DNA of 21,473 bases. Source: a virus. Position numbers and translations under genes: made by a program. A model generated the notes under the pieces. That model was not told the DNA's origin and did not search any database. It worked only from the letters and a program-made list of their open reading frames with translations. Positions 1-8,169 of this stretch are shown here, in pieces. Within the stretch, counting starts at the first letter, position 1. Every line of letters begins with the position of its first letter. The stretch covers positions 1 through 21,473 of the IMG/VR virus record IMGVR_UViG_3300022743_000029, one strand, 5' to 3'.

Positions 1-148
1 TGGCCTGGTCATCACGGAGCGCCTGCGCGCCCTCTTCAACAACGCGCGACAGGTAGCCGTCGCGCTCCCGGGCGTCACCCCACATGTGCAAAGCAGTCAC
101 CAACGCAGCAACAGCCGCCAGCACAGCACCAATTCGCCACCACACCAT
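1..148 (-). CDS. Rz-like inner-membrane spanin, partial (3' end outside window)
   Basis: Starts at the ATG at 146-148, overlapping the endolysin stop as TGATG, and stays open for 49 codons to the window edge. The N-terminus begins MVWWRIGAVL, giving one hydrophobic segment at about residues 4-22. A charged stretch follows (GDARERDGYL, then RVVEEGAQALRDDQ) that looks like the start of a periplasmic coiled coil. This is the usual architecture of an i-spanin (Rz), which with an outer-membrane partner (Rz1) fuses the two membranes in the last step of lysis. Position directly after the endolysin fits. The C-terminus and any embedded Rz1 lipoprotein lie beyond the edge and cannot be judged. Sequence between Rz proteins varies a lot, so the call rests on topology and position. 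Confidence 0.7.
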   Translation of the reverse strand, partial: MVWWRIGAVLAAVAALVTALHMWGDARERDGYLSRVVEEGAQALRDDQA

Positions 149-780
149 CACCCCACCGCCTTTCCCAGTAGCACGGCCAATGCCGCATTGGTCTCCGCCC
201 GACGCCGATCCTTTTGATCCATCGCGGGCCCGTTGATCGCCTTGGTGACACCGTCCAGGTTGCGAGCGTCGGCCAGCTCGTTGCAGTGGTTCAGCTTCCA
301 GTACCACGCTGCCGTCAGGCAGGCGTCGTCAGGCTTCAAGAGCAAGTCCGGCTGCTCGACGTACGGACGCCCCAGCTCACGCGCCGCACGCTCGTACCAA
401 GCCCGCCCGGTAAGCTGGAAGATGCCCCGCCCATGGAACCTGAACCCGTCCCCACTGGCCTCGTTGCCGTTGCCGTTCTTGCCGGCGTAGCAGCAATTCG
501 CGAAGGCCTCCGGCTGACGCACCAGGCGGGCCGCAGCAGCCGCGTTAGGCACACGACTGGGGAACAGGTCGGCGATGCGCTGAGCACTGGAATAGACCAG
601 CACCTCATTCAGCGAGACGAAGCCAGACGTCTCCACGATGGCCTGACCGAGAAACGCGGCCAACCGGCCGGGCGTACTGACGTCATGGGCAGCCAGAGCG
701 CGCGACAGGGGGGAGATGATGCGTGCCGCCAACGTCGGCGGCACATCCATGCCCAACAGATGATCCAGCTTCAGTTCCAT
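148..780 (-). CDS. GH19 chitinase-like endolysin
   Basis: About 210 residues, close to the usual size of single-domain phage GH19 lysins. Enzymes of this family cleave the glycan strands of peptidoglycan after the holin opens the inner membrane. Visible family features are the segment GQAIVETSGF with the likely catalytic Glu near residue 50, a second acidic residue near 59 (LNEV), and the hallmark GRGIFQLTGR at about 117-126, followed by the WYERAA helix. No signal peptide is seen, so release should depend on the holin. Start: I chose ATG at 778-780; two in-frame GTG codons just upstream (to 789) are alternatives, and no strong Shine-Dalgarno decides between them. The gene overlaps the preceding membrane-protein gene by about 10 bases and the spanin start by one. 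Confidence 0.88.
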   Translation of the reverse strand: MELKLDHLLGMDVPPTLAARIISPLSRALAAHDVSTPGRLAAFLGQAIVETSGFVSLNEVLVYSSAQRIADLFPSRVPNAAAAARLVRQPEAFANCCYAGKNGNGNEASGDGFRFHGRGIFQLTGRAWYERAARELGRPYVEQPDLLLKPDDACLTAAWYWKLNHCNELADARNLDGVTKAINGPAMDQKDRRRAETNAALAVLLGKAVG

Positions 781-1055
781 GGCCACCACCCCGCGATCAG
801 GTCACGAAGGGGGCGCTGATGACGCAACAGCACCCACGCGACCAGACCACCCAAAGCGATAGCCGGCAGGCTGTCATGCGTCCGGGCCAGGCATGGCAGG
901 CAAGCCCACCAGCCACCCCAGATCACCAGCCCACCAAGCGACACCCGTTTCACCACGGGCGTGCGGGCATCGACGCCCGAAAGCGCCAGCGCCAAAGCGC
1001 CGGCCACGATCAGCACGCCAATCACGGCCTGCAGGTAACCTAGCATGTGGCTCAT
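771..1055 (-). CDS. Small membrane protein, holin or antiholin candidate
   Basis: 94 residues with three hydrophobic segments: about 6-26 (YLQAVIGVLIVAGALALALSG without its edges), 36-55 (SLGGLVIWGGWWACL) and 64-78 (PAIALGGLVAWVLL). The tail is short and basic (RHQRPLRDL) and ends WWPWN. Size and topology fit a phage holin, which forms lesions in the inner membrane that free the endolysin. ATG at 1053-1055 overlaps the stop of the upstream membrane-protein gene (ATGA) and has a GGAGG seven bases upstream. It sits immediately before the endolysin, the normal holin place. I cannot tell from sequence which of the two adjacent membrane proteins is holin and which, if either, is antiholin. Confidence 0.6.
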   Translation of the reverse strand: MSHMLGYLQAVIGVLIVAGALALALSGVDARTPVVKRVSLGGLVIWGGWWACLPCLARTHDSLPAIALGGLVAWVLLRHQRPLRDLIAGWWPWN

Positions 1056-1450
1056 TGGGATGCCTCCGCCTTCTTCTGCAACAGCGACAGCCCCAAAGGC
1101 AACAGCCGGCTTTGGCCGAGCATCGCCACCAGCACGGCCGCAGCCGGGTCGGCATAGTCGGCCGACATGCCGAGCTGCAGCGGCAAGCTGTTCAAGAAGC
1201 CGACAACGGCGTGACCAGCCACGCGGCCAACCCAGATGCCCAGCGACATGGCCACGACGAACGTCACCAGCAGCGTCACGACCACGCGCGGCGTGAGGTC
1301 GGCTCGCTCCGACTGGACGACGGCAGCGGTGGCGCCGACGATGGCCGCGATGACCACCGGAGCCGGCACGCCAAGCGCAGTTGCGGCCACAGCCAGGGTT
1401 GAAGTGGTGGCCCCGGCGACAGCCAAGACCGTGGTGGTGGGTTCTGCCAT
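1052..1450 (-). CDS. Small membrane protein, probable holin-type
   Basis: 132 residues. Hydrophobic segments are at about 7-27, 29-46 (PVVIAAIVGATAAVVQ) and 57-77 (VVVTLLVTFVVAMSLGIWVG), with a weaker one near 103-125; a basic KK lies near the C-terminus. I do not recognise a specific family. It is the first gene of the lysis cluster and has a near-perfect Shine-Dalgarno (AAGGAGG four bases before the ATG) just after the terminator at 1468-1491. The strong ribosome site suggests tight, high-level control of this cluster. A holin or lysis-timing role is inferred from size, membrane segments and position. Another inner-membrane function is possible. Confidence 0.55.
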   Translation of the reverse strand: MAEPTTTVLAVAGATTSTLAVAATALGVPAPVVIAAIVGATAAVVQSERADLTPRVVVTLLVTFVVAMSLGIWVGRVAGHAVVGFLNSLPLQLGMSADYADPAAAVLVAMLGQSRLLPLGLSLLQKKAEASQ

Positions 1451-1467
1451 TGATCCTCCTTCAGGCG

Positions 1468-1491
1468 AAAAAAAACCCGCCTGAGCGGGTT
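1468..1491 (-). terminator. Intrinsic terminator between tail-fibre and lysis genes
   Basis: Read on the minus strand: AACCCGC, loop TCAG, GCGGGTT, with the stem running into eight consecutive T. The stem is a perfect 7 bp. It ends the structural block, yet the lysis genes start only 18 bases later with no clear promoter in between. Late transcription must therefore read through it or reinitiate. Confidence 0.85.
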
Positions 1492-1509
1492 GTTCTGGAA
1501 ATGTTGGGC

Positions 1510-2457
1510 TTAAGCATTTGCGCCCTTATTAATGGTGAAGTTGATAACGATGGCCTGAGCGAGGGCTGATGCCGTGTCATTCTTCACATCGATGGCGAAA
1601 CTCCCATCTGAAACATACACAGCGAGCAAATACCCATAACTCGCCGACGTCGCCGTGATCGACAGAGAGACGGTGTCTTTTGCCGAGACCAGCGTGTTCG
1701 TGACGGTGAATTGCACCCGGGCGCCCGCCGCCAAAGAAGCAGCATTCATCGTGATTTGCCCAGAGGGCTTACTCAACGTCACTGGCGTGGATTTGCTGGT
1801 GGCCTGCACCACCGCACCTCCGCTACCAGCCCCGTACCCCATGCATCCAGGCCTGATCATCAGCAGGTTGTCAGATGTGTCCAACTGCACCGCGTTGTTC
1901 GAGTTTGTCCCCAAGCACACGGGGTCAGCGCCGATGGTTCTAAGCAGTAACTTCCCAGATCCATCATCCGCCATGCCGACCATTCCACGATTGACAGTAC
2001 TGTCGGCAAACATGACCTTCGCCCAAAAACCACCCGACTGGGTGGAGCGAATCTTTAAACCTTCAGATGCATAGCCCGTTTCAATTACCCGAGTAAGTCC
2101 ATACCCAGTCACTTTAAACGCACCATCAAACGTGATATTCGAAGGATTGCCCAAGTTGGTATTGCCAACGGTGAAGTTGGTTGTCCCCGCATTCGCAGGA
2201 TTGTTAAAAATGTTGACTGACCTCGTTTGTCCGCTAGCTACGGTCGCACCAGCAATCGCCAGCGCTGTCCCTGTCATGTCCATACCGGTGGTCTGCACAA
2301 CACCAGAGACACCCAGATTACCAACCACTGACGTGGCCGCCTGGCCGTTGATCTCGGAAACCATCGTCGCCAAGGCCGCGAAGAATGCCTCAGCACGAAC
2401 GGTGAAATTAGCGGGGTCATAACGGCTCGGGGCCGTGGGCAAAGGGGTGATAGGCAT
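1510..2457 (-). CDS. Tail-fibre-like structural protein
   Basis: 315 residues. The N-terminus (MPITPLPTAPSRYDPANFTV, then RAEAFFAAL) is the kind of short anchoring segment I associate with phage tail fibre and tail-needle proteins. The middle is rich in Gly, Asn, Thr and Ser, as in beta-structured fibres. The last 100 residues or so (about 216-315) carry the pattern GQITMNAASLAAGARVQFTV ... SLSITATS ... FAIDVKNDTA ... AIVINFTINKG, which I recognise as a common C-terminal domain of phage fibre or receptor-binding proteins. It probably binds the cell surface or decorates the tail tip. It starts with ATG overlapping the stop of the upstream tail gene (TGATG) and is the last gene before the strong terminator. 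Receptor specificity cannot be read from the sequence. Confidence 0.7.
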   Translation of the reverse strand: MPITPLPTAPSRYDPANFTVRAEAFFAALATMVSEINGQAATSVVGNLGVSGVVQTTGMDMTGTALAIAGATVASGQTRSVNIFNNPANAGTTNFTVGNTNLGNPSNITFDGAFKVTGYGLTRVIETGYASEGLKIRSTQSGGFWAKVMFADSTVNRGMVGMADDGSGKLLLRTIGADPVCLGTNSNNAVQLDTSDNLLMIRPGCMGYGAGSGGAVVQATSKSTPVTLSKPSGQITMNAASLAAGARVQFTVTNTLVSAKDTVSLSITATSASYGYLLAVYVSDGSFAIDVKNDTASALAQAIVINFTINKGANA

Positions 2458-3356
2458 CAGGTCAATCCTTCAATGGTCAGACTGCAATAGCTCTGAGTTG
2501 GATAGGCCAATTCAATGGACCAATCCTTCCAGAACCCATAGATAACGGTGGCGTCGTATCCATCAACACCCACCCACACCACTGGAGTGGCGCGAATCTT
2601 GGCGAGGCGCCGCGCCGCTTCGTTCACCAGGCCGGAGGGCATCACAACCTGCGTGTTCAGACGTTTGGAAAAGTTGCGCTGCACAACGGTGATCACGCCG
2701 TATGCGTCAGTGTTTTTCACCGAGTAATCGACGATGCCGATGGACGCACCAAACTTGGCACCGCCCAACTCCGTGCTCTTGCCGACAACACAGGTGCCGC
2801 AGGACACCGATGTGGTGCCACTGATCGTCACAGTGACGGTTGCGGTGGAGGAAGGCACCAAGTCGTTGACCACCACAGCAGTGGCGCGGATGATGTCTTG
2901 GTACACGTAGTCGTACCAAGACGTGACCGGATCAACTCCGGTCAACAAATCCACCGTCTTCGTGTAGATCGTGCTGCCGCCGTCCGTCTGCGTGATCGTG
3001 ACGCTGGATGCATCCACGTCCAGCAGCGCAAGGCTACTGATCACACCAGGCGCCAGCGTGAACGAAATCGACACGGCGCCGGCGCCCGTGACCGTGGTCA
3101 ACGTGCCCACGCTGGAGTCGAACATGGCCCAACGGCTGGTGGGCCCAACCCGAATCCAGTTCACCGTGTCCACGTCGGGGGACGTGGGCGTGGTGCCGGC
3201 CACCAGGCGCTGATAGATGCTGTGCGTTGAGACCAGGATGCACTTCTGCCCCACCGTGTAAGCGGTGGAGGCAGACCATGCAGCAAAGTCCGTCTCCGGC
3301 ACCGAATGCGACGACAGGATCGCATCGGTGATCTTTGTTGGCGTGATGAAGTTCAT
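2457..3356 (-). CDS. Phage tail protein of unknown role, downstream of tape measure
   Basis: 299 residues starting MNFITPTKITDAILSS, nine bases after the tape measure stop; an AGGTGG lies upstream of the ATG. The N-terminal part carries AWSASTAYTVGQKCI, resembling small carbohydrate-binding (ChtBD3-like) modules. This is followed by SRWAMFDSS, a beta-rich Thr/Val region, a conserved-looking SCGTCVVGKS, and a C-terminus with WKDWSIELAYP. I recall similar proteins right after the tape measure in betaproteobacterial phages, where they are mostly annotated as hypothetical. Its position fits a baseplate or distal-tail component linking the tube to the fibre, but no Dit or Tal domain is recognisable. 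The structural assignment is good; the exact function is unknown. Confidence 0.6.
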   Translation of the reverse strand: MNFITPTKITDAILSSHSVPETDFAAWSASTAYTVGQKCILVSTHSIYQRLVAGTTPTSPDVDTVNWIRVGPTSRWAMFDSSVGTLTTVTGAGAVSISFTLAPGVISSLALLDVDASSVTITQTDGGSTIYTKTVDLLTGVDPVTSWYDYVYQDIIRATAVVVNDLVPSSTATVTVTISGTTSVSCGTCVVGKSTELGGAKFGASIGIVDYSVKNTDAYGVITVVQRNFSKRLNTQVVMPSGLVNEAARRLAKIRATPVVWVGVDGYDATVIYGFWKDWSIELAYPTQSYCSLTIEGLT

Positions 3357-3364
3357 GCGCCACC

Positions 3365-6300
3365 TCAGGTTGCCGCGACCGTGGAGATCGCGTTGCCGTT
3401 CGGCATGGCCCGCTCCAGCAGCGCCGCCGTCTTGCCCGTGTTCCGTGCCAGCGTGACGGACTCAATGGTCTGCTGCTGCCGCAGGCCCACCAGCTCGTCC
3501 AGCACCGCTTGCATCAAGTCCTGCAGCCCATCGCCGCCGCCTGATCCATTCAGGATCTGCGACGTCTGGGCAGCGCTGAAGATGCGGGACGGCCCAGTGA
3601 CCTCCAGCTCAGGACCCGACTCACCCACCAGGCGCAAGCCGCCGCCGAAGTACCCGCCGTCAGCAAAGCCGGGCACCTTGCCAAGCAGCTTGGACGGGTC
3701 ATCGATCTGCGCCAATGTCGCCTTGAGGCTTGCCAGCGTCTGTGCCTGGATCAGGCTGTAGTCCAGCGATGACGACGCCGTGGCCTCCGCAGCCTTGAGC
3801 AGCGCGTCAGCGATCTGTGGCAAGGCGTCAATGGCCTTCTGGTCGCCCGAGCGGGCCTGCGCCATGCTCACCGCGAAGTTGGCCTGCAGCTCAGCCAGGC
3901 TTGCCGTGCTGGTGCCGGCTGCGCTTTCGATCTTCGCGATCTCGTCCGCGATGCCACTACCCAGACCCTTGACAGCATCCAGCAGGTCAGCGAAGCCGGA
4001 GCTGAGCCCCAGCACACTGCCCAGCAACTGGCGACCGGCGTCGGTGCTGGTGTCGATGCCCTTCACCAATGCCACGAAGCCATCGGCGGTCTTCGGCATC
4101 GTCAAGCCCAGCTTCACGAACTCCGCATTCATCGTGTTCGCCTTGAGCGAGGCACGCTGCGCATCGCTCAAGAAGCCCTGCTCAAACGCCGCCATCGAGT
4201 CCGACAACTGCTGCAAACCACCCGCGCCCTCGATCAGCGCATAGGACACCGCACGGCCATCCAAGCCCAGCAGATTCAGGCTGGTGCGCACATCGGTCAA
4301 CGCCTTGTACGTGGATGCCAGTTCATCAGCCGTGCCCGTGAGGCCTGACATGATGTTGGCGATGCCCAGCGCCGTCTGATCAACAATCGTCTCCGTCCAC
4401 TTCCCAATCTGGAAGCCGAACAACATGATCTTGTGCACCACCTTCGTGGTGGCCATGTCCGTCTCAGCCTGGATGAGCGACTGCCGAACCTGCTCAGCTG
4501 CAACATCGCCTTGCTTGTTCGTGATCTTCGCCAGGCTGATTGCCGTGATGCCCAGCTTCTTCAGCGCGGCCTGCGCCTGCTCAGTGCCAGACGCCACACG
4601 GATGACCGTCTGCAAGTAGCCTTCGCCAACGTGCTGGAAGCCCTCCAGGCCACCCAACACGCTGGACGCCATCTTGTCGCCCAACGCACTGAAGACCGCC
4701 GTCAGCTTGTCCTGAATCTGCGTGCCGCTCAGGCCCTGAAGGTCGATGCGACCAATGTCAACAACGAACGAATTGACCTTGTCGGTCACCGCCTTGAGGT
4801 TCAAGCCCAACGGACCTGCGGCAGCCTTCAGCGCGTCGGAATAGTTGCCGATCAGCGTGCCGACCTGGCGCTTGAATTCAGCATCCGCGTCGGTGTATTG
4901 CGTGCTGTACGTTGTGCTCTTGGACAGCCCCCAGAACGACGACGACGTCTCTTTGATGTCGTTGAAGTAAGACGCACTGAACCCCTTCGACACAATCGAC
5001 GCAACCTGCTGAGCAGCCGCCGTGATGCCCTGCCCGACGATCTCCGTTTTGCTGGAGCCGAACAGGTTGCCGATGATGCTGCCGATCTTGTCGTGCAGGC
5101 CATTGAACAGCCCGAACGTCAACACATCGAGCACGCCCGTCACCGTGCCCGCCGTGGTCGAGTTGAACCAAGACTTGGTGGTGCCGGTCTTGATGTTCGA
5201 TCCAGACGCCTGGAGCGTGCCCGACTGCACCAACAGCGTCGCCATGGAACCAATGTTGCCTTCGATGGCCGTCAAGCTGGCCGCCATCGAGGCGCTGTAA
5301 CGCATCGTCATCTTGTCCACTTCCTTGAGCGCCTCCAGGCCCTTGGTGATCGACTCGCTCTTTGCCGACTTGTCGCCAAGCACGGTGCCCGTGCCGTCGT
5401 TGTTGTTCTGCGGCAGCGACCCATGCGAGCCGCCACCGCCGAACACGCTGACGCCCAGCGCACCCAGCGCCGCCACCGTCGCACCCAGCGCCGCCAGGTT
5501 GAGCGGGAAGGGCAGACCCGCCATGGACGACACCGCCGCTTCCACGGCCTTGGCCGCAGTGCGCAGGCCAGATTGCGCGATGGAGAACAGCGAGTAGCCC
5601 GACTCGGACGTGGCCTTGACGCCATCGCCCGCGACCTTCTGCGCCACTTCCGCATCCACCAAGCTGGACTTGATCACCGCCGCCTCAATAGCGCCGGCCA
5701 GCTCAGCCGCACGCAGCACTTGCTCCGTGAGCGCCATGGCCTTGTAGCCGGCCGTCTTGGTACCGAAGAAGCCCTTTGCCGCCCCGGCCAGCGCGGCATA
5801 GCCGTTGAGCTGCGCAGCCTGGTGGTGCGCTTCGACCTTGGCGAGCTGGGCCGCATTACCTGCCGCGGCCTTCTTCTCTTCACCGTACCGGCGCTGTTCA
5901 TCCACGAGCTTGGAGAAGCCCTGAACGAACACACCCAGCGACTGGCTTGCTGCGTCGAAGCCGGCCGCCATGTCCTGACCGATGCCGGAGTTGATGTAGT
6001 CGTCTGCCGACTTGGAACCACCCTTGGCCTTTAGGTCCGCCAGCTCCGTGAGACGCTGGGCCTGTTCGCGATAGTCGCTGCTCAGCCGGCCAGAGAGATC
6101 CACGGACTCGGCGGCTACAGCCTGCGCCTCTTTGTCTGCGGCGGCCTTGCGAAGCTGAGCGATCTCAAGCACATGCAGGGCTGCCGCGCTTTGCCCAATC
6201 GCATCGTTCGCCACACGCTGAAGTGCGATCTGCTCATCCAGCTTCTGAATGTCGTCAGCACGCTTCTGTGCTGCCGCCTCGTTCTCCTTCGCGGACTCCG

Positions 6301-7795
6301 ACATCCACTTGACGTTGGATTCCAAAGACCTGTTCTCTTCCAGCAGCCCCTTCGCCCGCTTCAGATCGGCGTCAGACAAAGACATCTTGCCTTCGGCGAG
6401 CTGATGGGTCATCTCAAGGCCCATCTTCTCGCTTTCAGTCAGCTCGCGCCCAATGGCAGCCTGCTGCTGCAGGGACTCGTTGGCCAGCAGGATCTTGGAC
6501 ACAAACTCAGCACCACCCTTGATCTGGCGGTCGCGCAACTCTTGGGCCTTGCGGGCAGCTTCGGCTGCAGCCTTCTCCGCTTCAGCCTGACGCTTTGCAG
6601 CCTCTGCTGCCGCGTCAAGCTGGGCGCGGATATCCAAGTCTTTCTTGGCACCCTTGGCGGCGGCCTGCACGTCCTTCAGGTCAGCCATGCGGGCGCGCAG
6701 CTTCTCGCCCATGAGCTGCTGACCCCAAATGGCGCTGATGTCTGAGCCAGTTTCTGATGCAACCACAGCCACGCCAGAGAAGCCCTTCTTCAGGTCTTCC
6801 CAAGCACCAGCCATGTCGCCCGACTTGAGCTTCAACACCGCCTCATAGATGCCACCAAAGAGCACAGAGGTACCGGCAGCAATGCCTGCGATGAGCTTGC
6901 CCAGCATTGGCAGCAAGCTATACAGGCCCTGACCAACGTCAAGCAGATAGGTGAGTGCCGTGAACGCCCCTCGCGCCCATTCAGCAAAGGTTCCATCCTT
7001 GGCGAGCTTCTTGATCTCTTCCTTCAGCCCACCACTGCCGCCAGTCACGTCAAGCACGGCCTGGCTCATCTCAAACAGCGCGGGCGTCAAGCCCGTCGCC
7101 AAGTCCTTCTTCCAACCTTCAGAGTTCTTGCGCAACGCGGTCAGGTTGTCGCCGAAGGCATCGGCCTGAGCCGCCTGCAGATCGCGCGCCGCCTTCTGCT
7201 GATCGGTCAGGCCAGCAGTCACCTCGTCGGCCTGGTCGGCCAGATCAGCCAGGAAAGGCAGCAGCTTCGCGCCTTCCTTGCCGAACAGGGCCTGAGCTGC
7301 AGCGCTCTTCTCCGCACCATCCTTGAAGCCGCCCATGGATTTGGCGACCATCAGCATCTGGTCTTCAGGGCTCAGGCGCTTGAAGTCGTTGAAGTTGATG
7401 CCCAAGGCCTTCAGCGCCACGGCCGCACCCTTGCTGTCCTCGTCCGCCGTGCCCATGGACTTGGCCAGCTTGCCCATGGCGCCCACGATGGTGTCAATGC
7501 TGGTCTCGGTGTACGCACCAAGGCCCTTGAAGGCGCCCAGCGCGGCCACGCTTGCACCCGTCTGAATCGACAGGTCGTGCAGTGCCGCGCTGGCGTCCAG
7601 GGAGCTTTTGATCATCCCCGCGAAGGCGGCGACAGAGCCGACGCCCACCAGGCCAACAAAGGCGCGCTTGGCCAGATCCACCGCACGCTGAATTTCAGCC
7701 ATGGACGTGTTCACCAGCTTCTTGGCGTCGTCCATGTCCTTGCGCAGGCGCGCCAGGTCGGCCGCCATTTCGATGGTCAAACCGCCGATGTTCAT
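3365..7795 (-). CDS. Tail tape measure protein
   Basis: 1476 residues, the largest gene in the window. The N-terminus (MNIGGLTIEMAADLARLRKD) is typical of tape measure proteins: it contacts the tail tip and is helical. Hydrophobic stretches occur at about 45-62, 280-322 and 760-790. An Ala/Lys/Glu-rich coiled coil lies at about 380-420 (AAEAAKRQAEAEKAAAEAAR). The C-terminal part carries GGGLRLVGESGPELEVTGPS at about 1380-1400, a motif often seen near tape measure C-termini. The protein sets tail length during assembly and is later ejected into the cell. At the usual 0.15 nm per residue, 1476 residues predict a tail of roughly 220 nm (inference). The ATG at 7793-7795 overlaps the preceding stop (ATGA) and has AGGAG six bases upstream. 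Confidence 0.95.
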   Translation of the reverse strand: MNIGGLTIEMAADLARLRKDMDDAKKLVNTSMAEIQRAVDLAKRAFVGLVGVGSVAAFAGMIKSSLDASAALHDLSIQTGASVAALGAFKGLGAYTETSIDTIVGAMGKLAKSMGTADEDSKGAAVALKALGINFNDFKRLSPEDQMLMVAKSMGGFKDGAEKSAAAQALFGKEGAKLLPFLADLADQADEVTAGLTDQQKAARDLQAAQADAFGDNLTALRKNSEGWKKDLATGLTPALFEMSQAVLDVTGGSGGLKEEIKKLAKDGTFAEWARGAFTALTYLLDVGQGLYSLLPMLGKLIAGIAAGTSVLFGGIYEAVLKLKSGDMAGAWEDLKKGFSGVAVVASETGSDISAIWGQQLMGEKLRARMADLKDVQAAAKGAKKDLDIRAQLDAAAEAAKRQAEAEKAAAEAARKAQELRDRQIKGGAEFVSKILLANESLQQQAAIGRELTESEKMGLEMTHQLAEGKMSLSDADLKRAKGLLEENRSLESNVKWMSESAKENEAAAQKRADDIQKLDEQIALQRVANDAIGQSAAALHVLEIAQLRKAAADKEAQAVAAESVDLSGRLSSDYREQAQRLTELADLKAKGGSKSADDYINSGIGQDMAAGFDAASQSLGVFVQGFSKLVDEQRRYGEEKKAAAGNAAQLAKVEAHHQAAQLNGYAALAGAAKGFFGTKTAGYKAMALTEQVLRAAELAGAIEAAVIKSSLVDAEVAQKVAGDGVKATSESGYSLFSIAQSGLRTAAKAVEAAVSSMAGLPFPLNLAALGATVAALGALGVSVFGGGGSHGSLPQNNNDGTGTVLGDKSAKSESITKGLEALKEVDKMTMRYSASMAASLTAIEGNIGSMATLLVQSGTLQASGSNIKTGTTKSWFNSTTAGTVTGVLDVLTFGLFNGLHDKIGSIIGNLFGSSKTEIVGQGITAAAQQVASIVSKGFSASYFNDIKETSSSFWGLSKSTTYSTQYTDADAEFKRQVGTLIGNYSDALKAAAGPLGLNLKAVTDKVNSFVVDIGRIDLQGLSGTQIQDKLTAVFSALGDKMASSVLGGLEGFQHVGEGYLQTVIRVASGTEQAQAALKKLGITAISLAKITNKQGDVAAEQVRQSLIQAETDMATTKVVHKIMLFGFQIGKWTETIVDQTALGIANIMSGLTGTADELASTYKALTDVRTSLNLLGLDGRAVSYALIEGAGGLQQLSDSMAAFEQGFLSDAQRASLKANTMNAEFVKLGLTMPKTADGFVALVKGIDTSTDAGRQLLGSVLGLSSGFADLLDAVKGLGSGIADEIAKIESAAGTSTASLAELQANFAVSMAQARSGDQKAIDALPQIADALLKAAEATASSSLDYSLIQAQTLASLKATLAQIDDPSKLLGKVPGFADGGYFGGGLRLVGESGPELEVTGPSRIFSAAQTSQILNGSGGGDGLQDLMQAVLDELVGLRQQQTIESVTLARNTGKTAALLERAMPNGNAISTVAAT

Positions 7796-8169
7796 CGCTT
7801 CTCCTTTGGTGTCTCTTTGCGCATGCGCGCCACAGCCTCAGCCACAGAGGCGGCATCGACCTGGACGAGGGTGTCCAGCTCCCACGAGTTCAGCCGCAGC
7901 CCATGGAGCTGCGACCAAGCCGCGATATCGGTGTAGGTCAAGGGATGCGGCCCCATTGCCGTGCGGCGTCCGGCAGACAGCATCACGAACACATCCCACA
8001 GCGGCCTGACCGGCGCTGGCACCTCTGCCAAGAGGCGGGGATCTACCCGCCCCGTGGTGGTGGCCAGGCGCTGCAGGTGCGTACGCAGTGATGCGCCGTC
8101 CGGCTCGACCTGGCCCAGCTCAATTTCGCGCTTCGCCGCTTCGATCAGGTCGCGGCGGAGCGCTGAATA
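7792..8169 (-). CDS. Tail assembly chaperone C-terminal part, read only after a -1 frameshift (T-like)
   Basis: This frame encodes 125 residues beginning YSALRRDLIE and ending RMRKETPKEKR. It has no ATG or credible ribosome site near its beginning. The only early start-like codon is a TTG at 8029-8031, which would discard about 46 well-behaved residues. Protein-like sequence starts exactly where the upstream chaperone frame ends (the two frames overlap at 8145-8169). In many long-tailed phages such a pair is the G/GT system: ribosomes slip back one base on a few percent of passes to add the T domain, and GT bridges chaperone and tape measure. PLTYTDIAAWSQLHG and RLNSWELDTL match the general look of T-domain segments. 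The stop overlaps the tape measure ATG. Confidence 0.72.
   Translation of the reverse strand, partial: YSALRRDLIEAAKREIELGQVEPDGASLRTHLQRLATTTGRVDPRLLAEVPAPVRPLWDVFVMLSAGRRTAMGPHPLTYTDIAAWSQLHGLRLNSWELDTLVQVDAASVAEAVARMRKETPKEKR

Noticed and set aside
4433-6034. Long plus-strand open frame (533 codons) opposite the tape measure gene
   Set aside because: Arg/His/Leu-rich low-quality protein with no domain, fully antisense to a well-supported gene. It is a by-product of GC-rich codon bias.
7792-8031. Independent 79-residue gene starting at a TTG
   Set aside because: TTG start without a ribosome site, and the protein-like sequence continues upstream to the slip site. It is better read as the frameshifted part of the chaperone.
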